DNA from: Piscicola geometra
Lineage: Eukaryota > Annelida > Clitellata > Hirudinida > Piscicolidae
Reading direction: 5' to 3'
Assembly: GCA_943735955.1 (NCBI GenBank)
Contig: OX030958.1
Coordinates: forward strand, 10,219,626 to 10,283,625
Length of the DNA: 64,000 bases
In this document: positions 27,871 through 41,896 of the stretch, piece by piece
Layout of the letters: each line of letters starts with the position of its first letter
Position numbering within the stretch: position 1 is the first letter of the stretch
The notes under the pieces: generated by a model
Seen by the model: only the letters and a program-made list of their open reading frames with translations
What the model was told of the DNA's origin: nothing
Database searches by the model: none
Made by a program: the position numbers and the translations under genes

Positions 27871-28784
27871 AGACGATGAAGACGGTCAAGACGATGAAGA
27901 CGGTGAAGACGATGAAGACGGTGAAGACGATGAAGACGGTGAAGGCGATGAAGACGGTGAAGACGAACGATGAAGACGATGAAGACGGTGAAGACGATGA
28001 AGACGATGAAGACGGTGAAGACGAACGATGAAGAAGATGAAGACGGTGAAGACGATGAAGACGGTGAAGACGATGAAGACGGTGAAGACGATGAAGACGG
28101 TGAAGACGATGAAGACGGTGAAGACGGTGAAGACGAACGATGAAGACGATGAAGACGGTGAAGACGATGAAGACGGTGAAGACGGACGATGAAGACGATG
28201 AAGACGGTGAAGACGATGAAGACGGTGAAGACGATGAAGACGGTGAAGACGATGAAGTCGGTGAAGACGATGAAGACGGTGAAGACGGTGAAGACGATGA
28301 AGATGATGAAGACGGTGAAGACGGTGAAGACGATGAAGACGGTTAAGACGATGATGACGGTGAAGACGATGAAGACGATGAAGACGAACGATGAAGACGA
28401 TGAAGACGGTGAAGACGATGAAGACGGTGAAGACGATGAAGACGATGAAGACGGAGAAGACGATGAAGACGATGAAGACGATGAAGACGAACGATGAAGA
28501 CGATGAAGACGGTGAAGACGATGAAGACGGTGAAGACGATGAAGACGGTGAAGACGATGAAGACGGTGAAGACGATGAAGACGGTGAAGACGATGAAGAC
28601 GGAGAAGACGATGAAGATGAACGATGAAGACGATGAAGACGAACGATGAAGACGATGAAGACGGTGAAGACGGTGAAGACGATGAAGACGATGAAGACGG
28701 TGAAGACGAACGATGAAGACGATGAAGACGGTCAAGACGATGAAGACGGTGAAGACGATGAAGACGGTGAAGACGATGAAGACG

Positions 28785-31700
28785 GTGAAGGCGATGAAGA
28801 CGGTGAAGACGAACGATGAAGACGATGAAGACGGTGAAGACGATGAAGACGGTGAAGACGATGAAGACGGTGAAGACGATGAAGACGGTGAAGACAGTAG
28901 AGACGATGAAGACGGTGAAGACGATGAAGACGGTGAAGACGATGAAGACGATAAAGACGAACGATGAAGACGATGAAGACGGTGAAGACGGTGAAGACGG
29001 TGAAGACGGTGAAGACGATGAAGACGATGAAGACGGTGAAGACGAACGATGAAGACGGTGAAGACGATGAAGACGGTGAAGACGATGAAGACGGTGAAGA
29101 CGGTGAAGACGATGAAGACGGTGAAGGCGATGAAGACGGTGAAGACGGTGAAGACGAACGATGAAGACGATGAAGACGGTGAAGACGATGAAGACGGTGA
29201 AGACAATGAAGACGGTGAAGACGATGAAGACGGTGAAGACGATGAAGACGATGAAGACGGTGAAGACAATGAAGACGGTGAAGACGATGAAGACGGTGAA
29301 GACGATGAAGACGATGAAGACGGTGAAGACGATGAAGACAGTGAAGACGATGAAGACGGTGAAGACGAACGATGAAGACGATGAAGACGGTGAAGACGAT
29401 GAAGACGGTGAAGACGATGAAGATGAACGATGAAGACGATGAAGACGAACGATGAAGACGATGAAGACGGTGAAGACGGTGAAGACGATGAAGACGATGA
29501 AGACGGTGAAGACGAACGATGAAGACGATGAAGACGGTCAAGACGATGAAGACGGTGAAGACGATGAAGACGGTGAAGACGATGAAGACGGTGAAGGCGA
29601 TGAAGACGGTGAAGACGAACGATGAAGACGATGAAGACGGTGAAGACGATGAAGACGGTGAAGACGATGAAGACGGTGAAGACAGTAGAGACGATTAAGA
29701 CGGTGAAGACGATGAAGACGGTGAAGACGATGAAGACGATAAAGACGAACGATGAAGACGATGAAGACGGTGAAGACGGTGAAGACGGTGAAGACGATGA
29801 AGACGATGAAGACGGTGAAGACGAACGATGAAGACGATGAAGACGGTGAAGACGATGAAGACGGTGAAGACGATGAAGACGGTGAAGACGATGAAGACGG
29901 TGAAGGCGATGAAGACGGTGAAGACGGTGAAGACGAACGATGAAGACGATGAAGACGGTGAAGACGATGAAGACGGTGAAGACAATGAAGACGGTGAAGA
30001 CGATGAAGACGGTGAAGACGATGAAGACGATGAAGACGGTGAAGACAATGAAGACGGTGAAGACGATGAAGACGGTGAAGACGATGAAGACGATGAAGAC
30101 GGTGAAGACGATGAAGACAGTGAAGACGATGAAGACGGTGAAGACGGTGAAGACGAACGATGAAGACGATGAAGACGGTGAAGACGATGAAGACGGTGAA
30201 GACGATGAAGACGGTGAAGACGGTGAAGACGAACGATGAAGACGGTGAAGACGGTGAAGACGGTGAAGACGATGAAGACGGTGAAAACGATGAAGACGAT
30301 GAAGATGGTGAAGACGATGAAGACGATGAAGACGATGAAGACGGTGAAGACGGTGAAGACAGTGAAGACGGTATAGACGATGAAGACGATGAAGACGGTG
30401 AAGACGAACGATAAAGAAGATGAAGACGGTGAAGACGATGAAGACGGTGAAGACGATGAAGACGGTGAAGACGATGAAGACGGTGAAGACGGTGAAGACG
30501 AACGATGAAGACGATGAAGACGGTGAAGACGATGAAGACGGTGAAGACGATGAAGACGGTGAAGACGATGAAGACGATAAAGACGAACGATGAAGACGAT
30601 GAAGACGGTGAAGACGGTGAAGACGATGAAGACGATGAAGACGATGAAGACGGTGAAGACGGTGAAGACGGTGAAGACGATGAAGACGGTTAAGACGATG
30701 AAGACGGTGAAGACGATGAAGACGATGAAGACGAACGATGAAGACGATGAAGACGGTGAAGACGATGAAGACGGTGAAGACGATGAAGACGATGAAGACG
30801 GAGAAGACGATGAAGACGATGAAGACGATGAAGACGAACGATGAAGACGATGAAGACGATGAAGACGAACGATGAAGACGATGAAGACGGTGAAGACGAT
30901 GAAGACGGTGAAGACGATGAAGACGGTGAAGACGATGAAGACGGTGAAGACGATGAAGACGGTGAAGACGATGAAGACGGTGAAGACGATGAAGATGAAC
31001 GATGAAGACGATGAAGACTAACGATGAAGACGATGAAGACGGTGAAGACGGTGAAGACGATGAAGACGATGAAGACGATGAAGACGGTGAAGACGATGAA
31101 GACGGTGAAGACGGTGAAGACGAACGATGAAGACGATGAAGACGGTGAAGACGATGAAGACGGTGAAGACGATGAAGACGATGAAGACGGTGAAGACGAT
31201 GAAGACGGTGAAGACGGTGAACACGGTGAAGACGGTGAAGACTAACGATGAAGACGGTGAAGACGGTGAAGACGATGAAGACGGCGAAGACGATGAAGAC
31301 GGTGAAGACGATAAAGACGGTGAAGACGGTGAAGACGAACGATGAAGACGATGAAGACGGTGAAGACGATGAAGACGATGAAGACGGTGAAGACGATGAA
31401 GACGGTGAAGACGGTGAAGACGGTGAAGACGGTGAAGACGATGAAGACGATGAAGACGATGAAGACGGTGAAGACGATGAAGACGGTGAAGACGATGAAG
31501 ACGATGAAGACGAACGATGAAGACCATGAAGACGGTGAAGACGATGAAGACGGTGAAGACGATGAAGACGATGAAGACGGTGAAGACGATGAAGACGGTG
31601 AAGACAGGGAAAACGGTGAAGACGATGAAGACGATGAAGACGATGAAGACGGTGAAGACGATGAAGACGGTGAAGACGGTGAAGACGAACGATGAAGACG

Positions 31701-31952
31701 ATGAAGACGGTGAAGACGATGAAGACGGTGAAGACGATGAAGACGATGAAGACGGTGAAGACGATGAAGACGGTGAAGACGGTGAAGACGGTGAAGACGG
31801 TGAAGACGATGAAGACGATGAAGACGGTGAAGACGGTGAAGACGATGAAGACGATGGAGACGGTGAAGACGGTGAAGACGATGAAGACGGTGAAGACGAT
31901 GAAGACGATGAAGACGGTGAAGACGATGAAGACGGTGAAGACGGTGAAGACG
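28785..31952. repeat. 3.2-kb tandem duplication, copy 1
   Basis: Its junctions recur at +3168 (28816), +3177 (29622, 30160, 30590), +3213 (31024) and +3222 (31342, 31517, 31692). Each step is a multiple of 9. Shared rare markers are GTATAGAC at 30371, GACTAACGAT at 31017, GACAGGGAAAACGG at 31603 and GATGGAGAC near 31853. Confidence 0.9.
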
Positions 31953-34900
31953 GTGAAGGCGATGAAGACGGTGAAGACGAACGATGAAGACGATGAAGAC
32001 GGTGAAGACGATGAAGACGGTGAAGACGATGAAGACGGTGAAGACGATGAAGACGGTGAAGACAGTAGAGACGATGAAGACGGTGAAGACGATGAAGACG
32101 GTGAAGACGATGAAGACGATAAAGACGAACGATGAAGACGATGAAGACGGTGAAGACGGTGAAGACGGTGAAGACGGTGAAGACGATGAAGACGATGAAG
32201 ACGGTGAAGACGAACGATGAAGACGATGAAGACGGTGAAGACGATGAAGACGGTGAAGACGATGAAGACGGTGAAGACGGTGAAGACGATGAAGACGGTG
32301 AAGGCGATGAAGACGGTGAAGACGGTGAAGACGAACGATGAAGACGATGAAGACGGTGAAGACGATGAAGACGGTGAAGACAATGAAGACGGTGAAGACG
32401 ATGAAGACGGTGAAGACGATGAAGACGATGAAGACGGTGAAGACAATGAAGACGGTGAAGACGATGAAGACGGTGAAGACGATGAAGACGATGAAGACGG
32501 TGAAGACGATGAAGACAGTGAAGACGATGAAGACGGTGAAGACGAACGATGAAGACGATGAAGACGGTGAAGACGATGAAGACGGTGAAGACGATGAAGA
32601 TGAACGATGAAGACGATGAAGACGAACGATGAAGACGATGAAGACGGTGAAGACGGTGAAGACGATGAAGACGATGAAGACGGTGAAGACGAACGATGAA
32701 GACGATGAAGACGGTCAAGACGATGAAGACGGTGAAGACGATGAAGACGGTGAAGACGATGAAGACGGTGAAGGCGATGAAGACGGTGAAGACGAACGAT
32801 GAAGACGATGAAGACGGTGAAGACGATGAAGACGGTGAAGACGATGAAGACGGTGAAGACAGTAGAGACGATTAAGACGGTGAAGACGATGAAGACGGTG
32901 AAGACGATGAAGACGATAAAGACGAACGATGAAGACGATGAAGACGGTGAAGACGGTGAAGACGGTGAAGACGATGAAGACGATGAAGACGGTGAAGACG
33001 AACGATGAAGACGATGAAGACGGTGAAGACGATGAAGACGGTGAAGACGATGAAGGCGGTGAAGACGATGAAGACGGTGAAGGCGATGAAGACGGTGAAG
33101 ACGGTGAAGACGAACGATGAAGACGATGAAGACGGTGAAGACGATGAAGACGGTGAAGACAATGAAGACGGTGAAGACGATGAAGACGGTGAAGACGATG
33201 AAGACGATGAAGACGGTGAAGACAATGAAGACGGTGAAGACGATGAAGACGGTGAAGACGATGAAGATGATGAAGACGGTGAAGACGATGAAGACAGTGA
33301 AGACGATGAAGACGGTAAAGACGGTGAAGACGAACGATGAAGACGATGAAGACGGTGAAGACGATGAAGACGGTGAAGACGATGAAGACGGTGAAGACGG
33401 TGAAGACGAACGATGAAGACGGTGAAGACGGTGAAGACGGTGAAGACGATGAAGACGGTGAAAACGATGAAGACGATGAAGATGGTGAAGACGATGAAGA
33501 CGATGAAGACGATGAAGACGGTGAAGACGGTGAAGACAGTGAAGACGGTATAGACGATGAAGACGATGAAGACGGTGAAGACGAACGATAAAGAAGATGA
33601 AGACGGTGAAGACGATGAAGACGGTGAAGACGATGAAGACGGTGAAGACGATGAAGACGGTGAAGACGGTGAAGACGAACGATGAAGACGATGAAGACGG
33701 TGAAGACGATGAAGACGGTGAAGACGATGAAGACGGTGAAGACGATGAAGACGATAAAGACGAACGATGAAGACGATGAAGACGGTGAAGACGGTGAAGA
33801 CGATGAAGACGATGAAGACGATGAAGACGGTGAAGACGGTGAAGACGGTGAAGACGATGAAGACGGTTAAGACGATGAAGACGGTGAAGACGATGAAGAC
33901 GATGAAGACGAACGATGAAGACGATGAAGACGGTGAAGACGATGAAGACGGTGAAGACGATGAAGACGATGAAGACGGAGAAGACGATGAAGACGATGAA
34001 GACGATGAAGACGAACGATGAAGACGATGAAGACGATGAAGACGAACGATGAAGACGATGAAGACGGTGAAGACGATGAAGACGGTGAAGACGATGAAGA
34101 CGGTGAAGACGATGAAGACGGTGAAGACGATGAAGACGGTGAAGACGATGAAGACGGTGAAGACGATGAAGACGGTGAAGACGATGAAGACGGTGAAGAC
34201 GATGAAGATGAACGATGAAGACGATGAAGACTAACGATGAAGACGATGAAGACGGTGAAGACGGTGAAGACGATGAAGACGATGAAGACGATGAAGACGG
34301 TGAAGACGATGAAGACGGTGAAGACGGTGAAGACGAACGATGAAGACGATGAAGACGGTGAAGACGATGAAGACGGTGAAGACGATGAAGACGATGAAGA
34401 CGGTGAAGACGATGAAGACGGTGAAGACGGTGAACACGGTGAAGACGGTGAAGACTAACGATGAAGACGGTGAAGACGGTGAAGACGGTGAAGACGATGA
34501 AGACGGCGAAGACGATGAAGACGGTGAAGACGATGAAGACGGTGAAGACGGTGAAGACGAACGATGAAGACGATGAAGACGGTGAAGACGATGAAGACGA
34601 TGAAGACGGTGAAGACGATGAAGACGGTGAAGACGGTGAAGACGGTGAAGACGGTGAAGACGATGAAGACGATGAAGACGATGAAGACGGTGAAGACGAT
34701 GAAGACGGTGAAGACGATGAAGACGATGAAGACGAACGATGAAGACCATGAAGACGGTGAAGACGATGAAGACGGTGAAGACGATGAAGACGATGAAGAC
34801 GGTGAAGACGATGAAGACGGTGAAGACAGGGAAAACGGTGAAGACGATGAAGACGATGAAGACGATGAAGACGGTGAAGACGATGAAGACGGTGAAGACG

Positions 34901-35125
34901 GTGAAGACGAACGATGAAGACGATGAAGACGGTGAAGACGATGAAGACGGTGAAGACGATGAAGACGATGAAGACGGTGAAGACGATGAAGACGGTGAAG
35001 ACGGTGAAGACGGTGAAGACGGTGAAGACGATGAAGACGATGAAGACGGTGAAGACGGTGAAGACGATGAAGACGATGGAGACGGTGAAGACGGTGAAGA
35101 CGATGAAGACGGTGAAGACGATGAA
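31953..35125. repeat. 3.2-kb tandem duplication, copy 2
   Basis: Carries the same rare markers as copy 1: GTATAGAC at 33548, GACTAACGAT near 34230, GACAGGGAAAACGG at 34825 and GATGGAGAC near 35075. It has gained at least four units in the alternating segment 34049-34210 and a few elsewhere. GAAGGCGGT near 33052 is private. It abuts the boundary between the two subfamilies. Confidence 0.88.
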
Positions 35126-35451
35126 GACGGTGAAGACGATGAAGACGGTGAAGACGGTGAAGACGAACGATGAAGACGATGAAGACGGTGAAGACGATGA
35201 AGACGGTGAAAACGATGAAGACGGTGAAGACGAACGATGAAGACGATGAAGACGGTGAAGACGATGAAGACGGTGAAGACGATGAAGACGGTGAAGACAA
35301 TGAAGACGATGAAGACGGTGAAGACGATGAAGACGGTGAAGACGGTGAAGACGATGAAGACGGTGAAGACGGTGAAGACGGTGAAGACGATGAAGACGGT
35401 GAAGACGATGAAGACGGTGAAGACGATGAAGACGGTGAAGACGGTGAAGAC

Positions 35452-35458
35452 GAACGAA
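35452..35458 (+). other. Variant junction GAACGAA at subfamily boundary
   Basis: The canonical junction GAACGAT has T changed to A, which removes the TGA that closes the acidic frame. The same frame then reads ERRRR before meeting the next TGA. It lies some 40 bp before the first GAAACCGGT unit of the window, so it is a convenient landmark for the change of subfamily. It is the only GAACGAA junction I saw. Confidence 0.75.
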
Positions 35459-36743
35459 GAAGACGATGAAGACGGTGAAGACGATGAAGACGATGAAACC
35501 GGTTAAGACGATGAAGACGGTGAAGACGATGAAGACGGTGAAGACGGTGAAGACGAACGATGAAGACGATGAAGACGGTGAAGACGATGAAGACGGTGAA
35601 GACGATGAAGACGGTGAAGACGATGAAGACGGTGAAGACGATGAAGACGGTGAAGACGATGAAGACGGTGAAGACGATGAAGACGGTGAAGACGATGAAG
35701 ACGGTGAAGACGGTGAAGACGAACGATGAAGACGATGAAGACGGTGAAGACGATGAAGACGGTGAAGACGATGAAGACGATGAAGACGGTGAAGACGATG
35801 AAGACGGTGAAGACGGTGAAGACGGTGAAGACGATGAAGACGATGAAGACGGTGAAGACGGTGAAGACGATGAAGACGGTGAAGACGATGAAGACGGTGA
35901 AGACGATGAAGACGATGAAGACGAACGATGAAGACGATGAAGACGGTGAAGACGATGAAGACGATGAAACCGGTGAAGACGATGAAGACGGTGAAGACGA
36001 TGAAGACGGTGAAGACGGTGAAGACGAACGATGAAGACGGCGAAGACGATGAAGACGGTGAAGACGATGAAGACGATGAAGACGGTGAAGAAGATGAAGA
36101 CGGTGAAGACGGTGAAGACGGTGAAAACGGTGAAGACGGTGAAGACGATGAAGACGATGAAGACGATGAAGACGGTGAAGACGATGAAGACGGTGAAGAC
36201 GGTGAAGACGAACGATGAAGACGATGAAGACGGTGAAGACGATGAAGACGGTGAAGACGATGAAGACGATGAAGACGGTGAAGACGATGAAGACGGTGAA
36301 GACGGTGAAGACGATGAAGACGGTGAAGACGATGAAGACGATGAAGACGGTGAAGACGGTGAAGACGATGAAGATGGCGAAGACGGTGAAGACGGTGAAG
36401 ACGATGAAGACGGTGAAGACGATGAAGACGGTGAAGACGATGAAGACGGTGGAGACGGTGAAGACGAACGATGAAGACGATGAAGACGGTGAAGACGATG
36501 AAGACGATGAAAACGGTGAAGACGATGAAGACGGTGAAGACGATGAAGACGGTGAAGACGGTGAAGACGAACGATGAAGACGATGAAGACGGTGAAGACG
36601 ATGAAGACGGTGAAGACGATGAAGACGGTGAAGACGGTTAAGACGAACGATGAAGACGATGAAGACGGTGAAGACGATGAAGACGATGAAAACGGTGAAA
36701 ACGATGAAGACGGTGAAGACGATGAAGACGGTGAAGACGAACG

Positions 36744-38120
36744 ATGAAGACGGTGAAGACGATGAAGACGGTGAAGACGATGAAGACGGTGAAGACGGTG
36801 AAGACGGTGAAGACGGTGAAGACGATGAAGACGGTGAAGACGATGAAGACGGTAAAGACGATGAAGACGGTGAAGACGGTGAAGACGAAAGATGAAGACG
36901 GTGAAGACGATGAAGACGGTGAAGACGGTGAAGACGATGAAGACGGTGAAAACGGTGAAGACGAACGATGAAGACGATGAAGACGGTGAAGACGATGAAG
37001 ACGGTGAAGACGATGAAGACGATGAAGACGGTGAAGACGATGAAGACGATGAAGACGGTGAAGACGGTGAAGACGATGAAGACGGTGAAGACGATGAAGA
37101 CGGTGAAGACGATGAAGACGGTGAAGACGATGAAGACGGTGAAGACGGTGAAGACGAACGATGAAGACGATGAAGACGGTGAAGACGATGAAGACGATGA
37201 AACCGGTGAAGACGATGAAGACGGTGAAGACGATGAAGACGGTGAAGACGGTGAAGACGAACGATGAAGACGATGAAGACGGTGAAGACGATGAAGACGG
37301 TGAAGACGATGAAGACGGTGAAGACGGTGAAGACGAACGATGAAGACGATGAAGACGGTGAAGACGATGAAGACGGTGAAGACGATGAAGACGATGAAGA
37401 CGGTGAAGACGATGAAGACGGTGAAGACGGTGAAGACGGTGAAGACGGTGAAGACGAACGATGAAGACGATGAAGACGGTGAAGACGATGAAGACGGTGA
37501 AGACGATGAAGACGATGAAGACGGTGAAGACGATGAAGACGATGAAGACGGTGAAGACGGTGAAGACGATGAAGACGGTGAAGACGATGAAGACGGTGAA
37601 GACGATGAAGACGGTGAAGACGGTGAAGACGAACGATGAAGACGATGAAGACGGTGAAGACGATGAAGACGATGAAACCGGTGAAGACGATGAAGACGAT
37701 GAAGACGGTGAAGACGATGAAGACGATGAAAACGGTGAAAACGATGAAGACGGTGAAGACGATGAAGACGATGAAGACGGTGAAGACGAACGATGAAGAC
37801 GGTGAAGACGATGAAGACGGTGAAGACGATGAAGACGGTGAAGACGGTGAAGACGGTGAAGACGGTGAAGACGGTGAAGACGGTGAAGACGATGAAGACG
37901 ATGAAAACGGTGAAAACGATGAAGACGGTGAAGACGATGAAGACGATGAAGACGGTGAAGACGAACGATGAAGACGGTGAAGACGGTGAAGACGATGAAG
38001 ACGGTAAAGACGATGAAGACGGTGAAGACGGTGAAGACGAAAGATGAAGACGGTGAAGACGATGAAGACGGTGAAGACGGTGAAGACGATGAAGACGGTG
38101 AAAACGGTGAAGACGAACGA
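36744..38120. repeat. ~2.55-kb repeat, copy 1
   Basis: Junctions 36744, 36892 and 36968 pair with 39303, 39451 and 39527 (offset 2559). 37161, 37264 and 37340 pair with 39702, 39805 and 39881 (2541). 37636, 37793 and 38044 pair with 40168, 40325 and 40576 (2532). The stepwise fall of 18 and 9 bp again shows whole-unit loss. Much of the block (37264 to about 38850) also recurs at 41525 to about 43100, offset 4261-4279. Confidence 0.85.
37161..37635. repeat. 475-bp cassette
   Basis: Four segments of 103, 76, 121 and 175 bp between successive junctions (10, 7, 12 and 18 units) sum to 475 bp. The 103-bp segment carries GAAACCGGT. The next cassette start, again with GAAACCGGT, is at 37636. This four-segment pattern is the commonest higher-order element of the right half. 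Confidence 0.85.
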
Positions 38121-41100
38121 TGAAGACGATGAAGACGGTGAAGACGATGAAGACGGTGAAGACGATGAAGACGATGAAGACGGTGAAGACGATGAAGACG
38201 ATGAAGACGGTGAAGACGGTGAAGACGATGAAGACGGTGAAGACGATGAAGACGGTGAAGACGATGAAGACGGTGAAGACGGTGAAGACGATGAAGACGG
38301 TGAAGACGAACGATGAAGACGGTGAAGACGATGAAGACGATGAAGACGATGAAGACGGTGAAGACGATGAAGACGATGAAACCGGTGAAGACGATGAAGA
38401 CGGTGAAGACGATGAAGACGGTGAAGACGGTGAAGACGAACGATGAAGACGATGAAGACGGTGAAGACGATGAAGACGGTGAAGACGATGAAGACGGTGA
38501 AGACGGTGAAGACGAACGATGAAGACGATGAAGACGGTGAAGACGATGAAGACGGTGAAGACGATGAAGACGATGAAGACGGTGAAGACGATGAAGACGG
38601 TGAAGACGGTGAAGACGGTGAAGACGGTGAAGACGAACGATGAAGACGATGAAGACGGTGAAGACGATGAAGACGGTGAAGACGATGAAGACGATGAAGA
38701 CGGTGAAGACGATGAAGACGATGAAGACGGTGAAGACGGTGAAGACGATGAAGACGGTGAAGACGATGAAGACGGTGAAGACGATGAAGACGGTGAAGAC
38801 GGTGAAGACGAACGATGAAGACGATGAAGACGGTGAAGACGATGAAGACGATGAAACCGGTGAAGACGATGAAGACGGTGAAGACGATGAAGACGGTGAA
38901 GACGGTGAAGACGAACGATGAAGACGATGAAGACGGTGAAGACGATGAAGACGGTGAAGACGATGAAGACGATGAAGACGGTGAAGACGATGAAGACGGT
39001 GGAGACGGTGAAGACGAACGATGAAGACGATGAAGACGGTGAAGACGATGAAGACGATGAAAACGGTGAAGACGATGAAGACGGTGAAGACGATGAAGAC
39101 GGTGAAGACGGTGAAGACGAACGATGAAGACGATGAAGACGGTGAAGACGATGAAGACGGTGAAGACGATGAAGACGGTGAAGACGGTGAAGACGAACGA
39201 TGAAGACGATGAAGACGGTGAAGACGATGAAGACGATGAAAACGGTGAAAACGATGAAGACGGTGAAGACGATGAAGACGATGAAGACGGTGAAGACGAA
39301 CGATGAAGACGGTGAAGACGATGAAGACGGTGAAGACGATGAAGACGGTGAAGACGGTGAAGACGGTGAAGACGGTGAAGACGATGAAGACGGTGAAGAC
39401 GATGAAGACGGTAAAGACGATGAAGACGGTGAAGACGGTGAAGACGAAAGATGAAGACGGTGAAGACGATGAAGACGGTGAAGACGGTGAAGACGATGAA
39501 GACGGTGAAAACGGTGAAGACGAACGATGAAGACGATGAAGACGGTGAAGACGATGAAGACGGTGAAGACGATGAAGACGATGAAGACGGTGAAGACGAT
39601 GAAGACGATGAAGACGGTGAAGACGGTGAAGACGATGAAGACGGTGAAGACGATGAAGACGGTGAAGACGATGAAGACGGTGAAGACGGTGAAGACGAAC
39701 GATGAAGACGATGAAGACGGTGAAGACGATGAAGACGATGAAACCGGTGAAGACGATGAAGACGGTGAAGACGATGAAGACGGTGAAGACGGTGAAGACG
39801 AACGATGAAGACGATGAAGACGGTGAAGACGATGAAGACGGTGAAGACGATGAAGACGGTGAAGACGGTGAAGACGAACGATGAAGACGATGAAGACGGT
39901 GAAGACGATGAAGACGGTGAAGACGATGAAGACGATGAAGACGGTGAAGACGATGAAGACGGTGAAGACGGTGAAGACGGTGAAGACGGTGAAGACGAAC
40001 GATGAAGACGATGAAGACGGTGAAGACGATGAAGACGATGAAGACGGTGAAGACGATGAAGACGATGAAGACGGTGAAGACGGTGAAGACGATGAAGACG
40101 GTGAAGACGATGAAGACGGTGAAGACGATGAAGACGGTGAAGACGGTGAAGACGGTGAAGACGAACGATGAAGACGATGAAGACGGTGAAGACGATGAAC
40201 ACGATGAAACCGGTGAAGACGATGAAGACGATGAAGACGGTGAAGACGATGAAGACGATGAAAACGGTGAAAACGATGAAGACGGTGAAGACGATGAAGA
40301 CGATGAAGACGGTGAAGACGAACGATGAAGACGGTGAAGACGATGAAGACGGTGAAGACGATGAAGACGGTGAAGACGGTGAAGACGGTGAAGACGGTGA
40401 AGACGGTGAAGACGGTGAAGACGATGAAGACGATGAAAACGGTGAAAACGATGAAGACGGTGAAGACGATGAAGACGATGAAGACGGTGAAGACGAACGA
40501 TGAAGACGGTGAAGACGGTGAAGACGATGAAGACGGTAAAGACGATGAAGACGGTGAAGACGGTGAAGACGAAAGATGAAGACGGTGAAGACGATGAAGA
40601 CGGTGAAGACGGTGAAGACGATGAAGACGGTGAAAACGGTGAAGACGAACGATGAAGACGATGAAGACGGTGAAGACGATGAAGACGGTGAAGACGATGA
40701 AGACGATGAAGACGGTGAAGACGATGAAGACGATGAAGACGGTGAAGACAGTGAAGACGGTGAAGACGAACGATGAAGACGGTGAAGACGAACGATGAAG
40801 ACGATGAAGACGGTGAAGACGATGAAGACGGTGAAGACGATGAAGACAGTGAAGACGGTGAAGACGAACGATGAAGACGATGAAGACGGTGAAGACGATG
40901 AAGACGGTGAAGACGATGAAGACGATGAAGACGGTGAAGACGATGAAGACGGTGAAGACGGTGAAGACGGTGAAGACGGTGAAGACGAACGATGAAGACG
41001 ATGAAGACGGTGAAGACGATGAAGACGGTGAAGACGATGAAGACGATGAAGACGGTGAAGACAATGAAGACGATGAAGACGGTGAAGACGGTGAAGACGA

Positions 41101-41421
41101 TGAAGACGGTGAAGACGATGAAGACGGTGAAGACGATGAAGACGGTGAAGACGGTGAAGACGAACGATGAAGACGATGAAGACGGTGAAGACGATGAAGA
41201 CGATGAAACCGGTGAAGACGATGAAGACGGTGAAGACGATGAAGACGGTGAAGACGGTGAAGACGAACGATGAAGACGATGAAGACGGTGAAGACGATGA
41301 AGACGGTGAAGACGATGAAGACGGTGAAGACGGTGAAGACGAACGATGAAGACGATGAAGACGGTGAAGACGATGAAGACGGTGAAGACGATGAAGACGG
41401 TGAAGACGGTGAAGACGAACG

Positions 41422-41896
41422 ATGAAGACGATGAAGACGGTGAAGACGATGAAGACGATGAAACCGGTGAAGACGATGAAGACGGTGAAGACGATGAAGA
41501 CGGTGAAGACGGTGAAGACGAACGATGAAGACGATGAAGACGGTGAAGACGATGAAGACGGTGAAGACGATGAAGACGGTGAAGACGGTGAAGACGAACG
41601 ATGAAGACGATGAAGACGGTGAAGACGATGAAGACGGTGAAGACGATGAAGACGATGAAGACGGTGAAGACGATGAAGACGGTGAAGACGGTGAAGACGG
41701 TGAAGACGGTGAAGACGAACGATGAAGACGATGAAGACGGTGAAGACGATGAAGACGGTGAAGACGATGAAGACGATGAAGACGGTGAAGACGATGAAGA
41801 CGATGAAGACGGTGAAGACGGTGAAGACGATGAAGACGGTGAAGACGATGAAGACGGTGAAGACGATGAAGACGGTGAAGACGGTGAAGACGAACG
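41422..41896. repeat. 475-bp cassette
   Basis: Junctions at 41422, 41525, 41601, 41722 and 41897 reproduce the 103/76/121/175 spacing with GAAACCGGT in the first segment. A shorter relative (39702-40167, 466 bp) has lost one unit from its last segment. Part of the 103-bp element is doubled just upstream (41167-41345). Confidence 0.85.

Larger units (their letters stand above)
1..35451. repeat. Left satellite subfamily
   Basis: This domain is recognised by variants almost confined to it. The unit GAAGAAGAT directly follows a junction more than 30 times (for example at 43, 294, 1396, 3480, 7481, 12159, 20804, 24808). GGTCAAGAC occurs at 2413, 12924, 17919, 21535 and 32714, among others. The junction form GAAGATGAACGAT (1171, 2288, 9139, 21419, 34206) and the junction GGACGAT (20996, 21850, 22703, 25000, 28180) are also local. 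GGTTAAGAC recurs about 24 times. Junctions fall roughly every 110 bp. The domain ends at an altered junction, GAACGAA, at 35452-35458. Confidence 0.8.
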
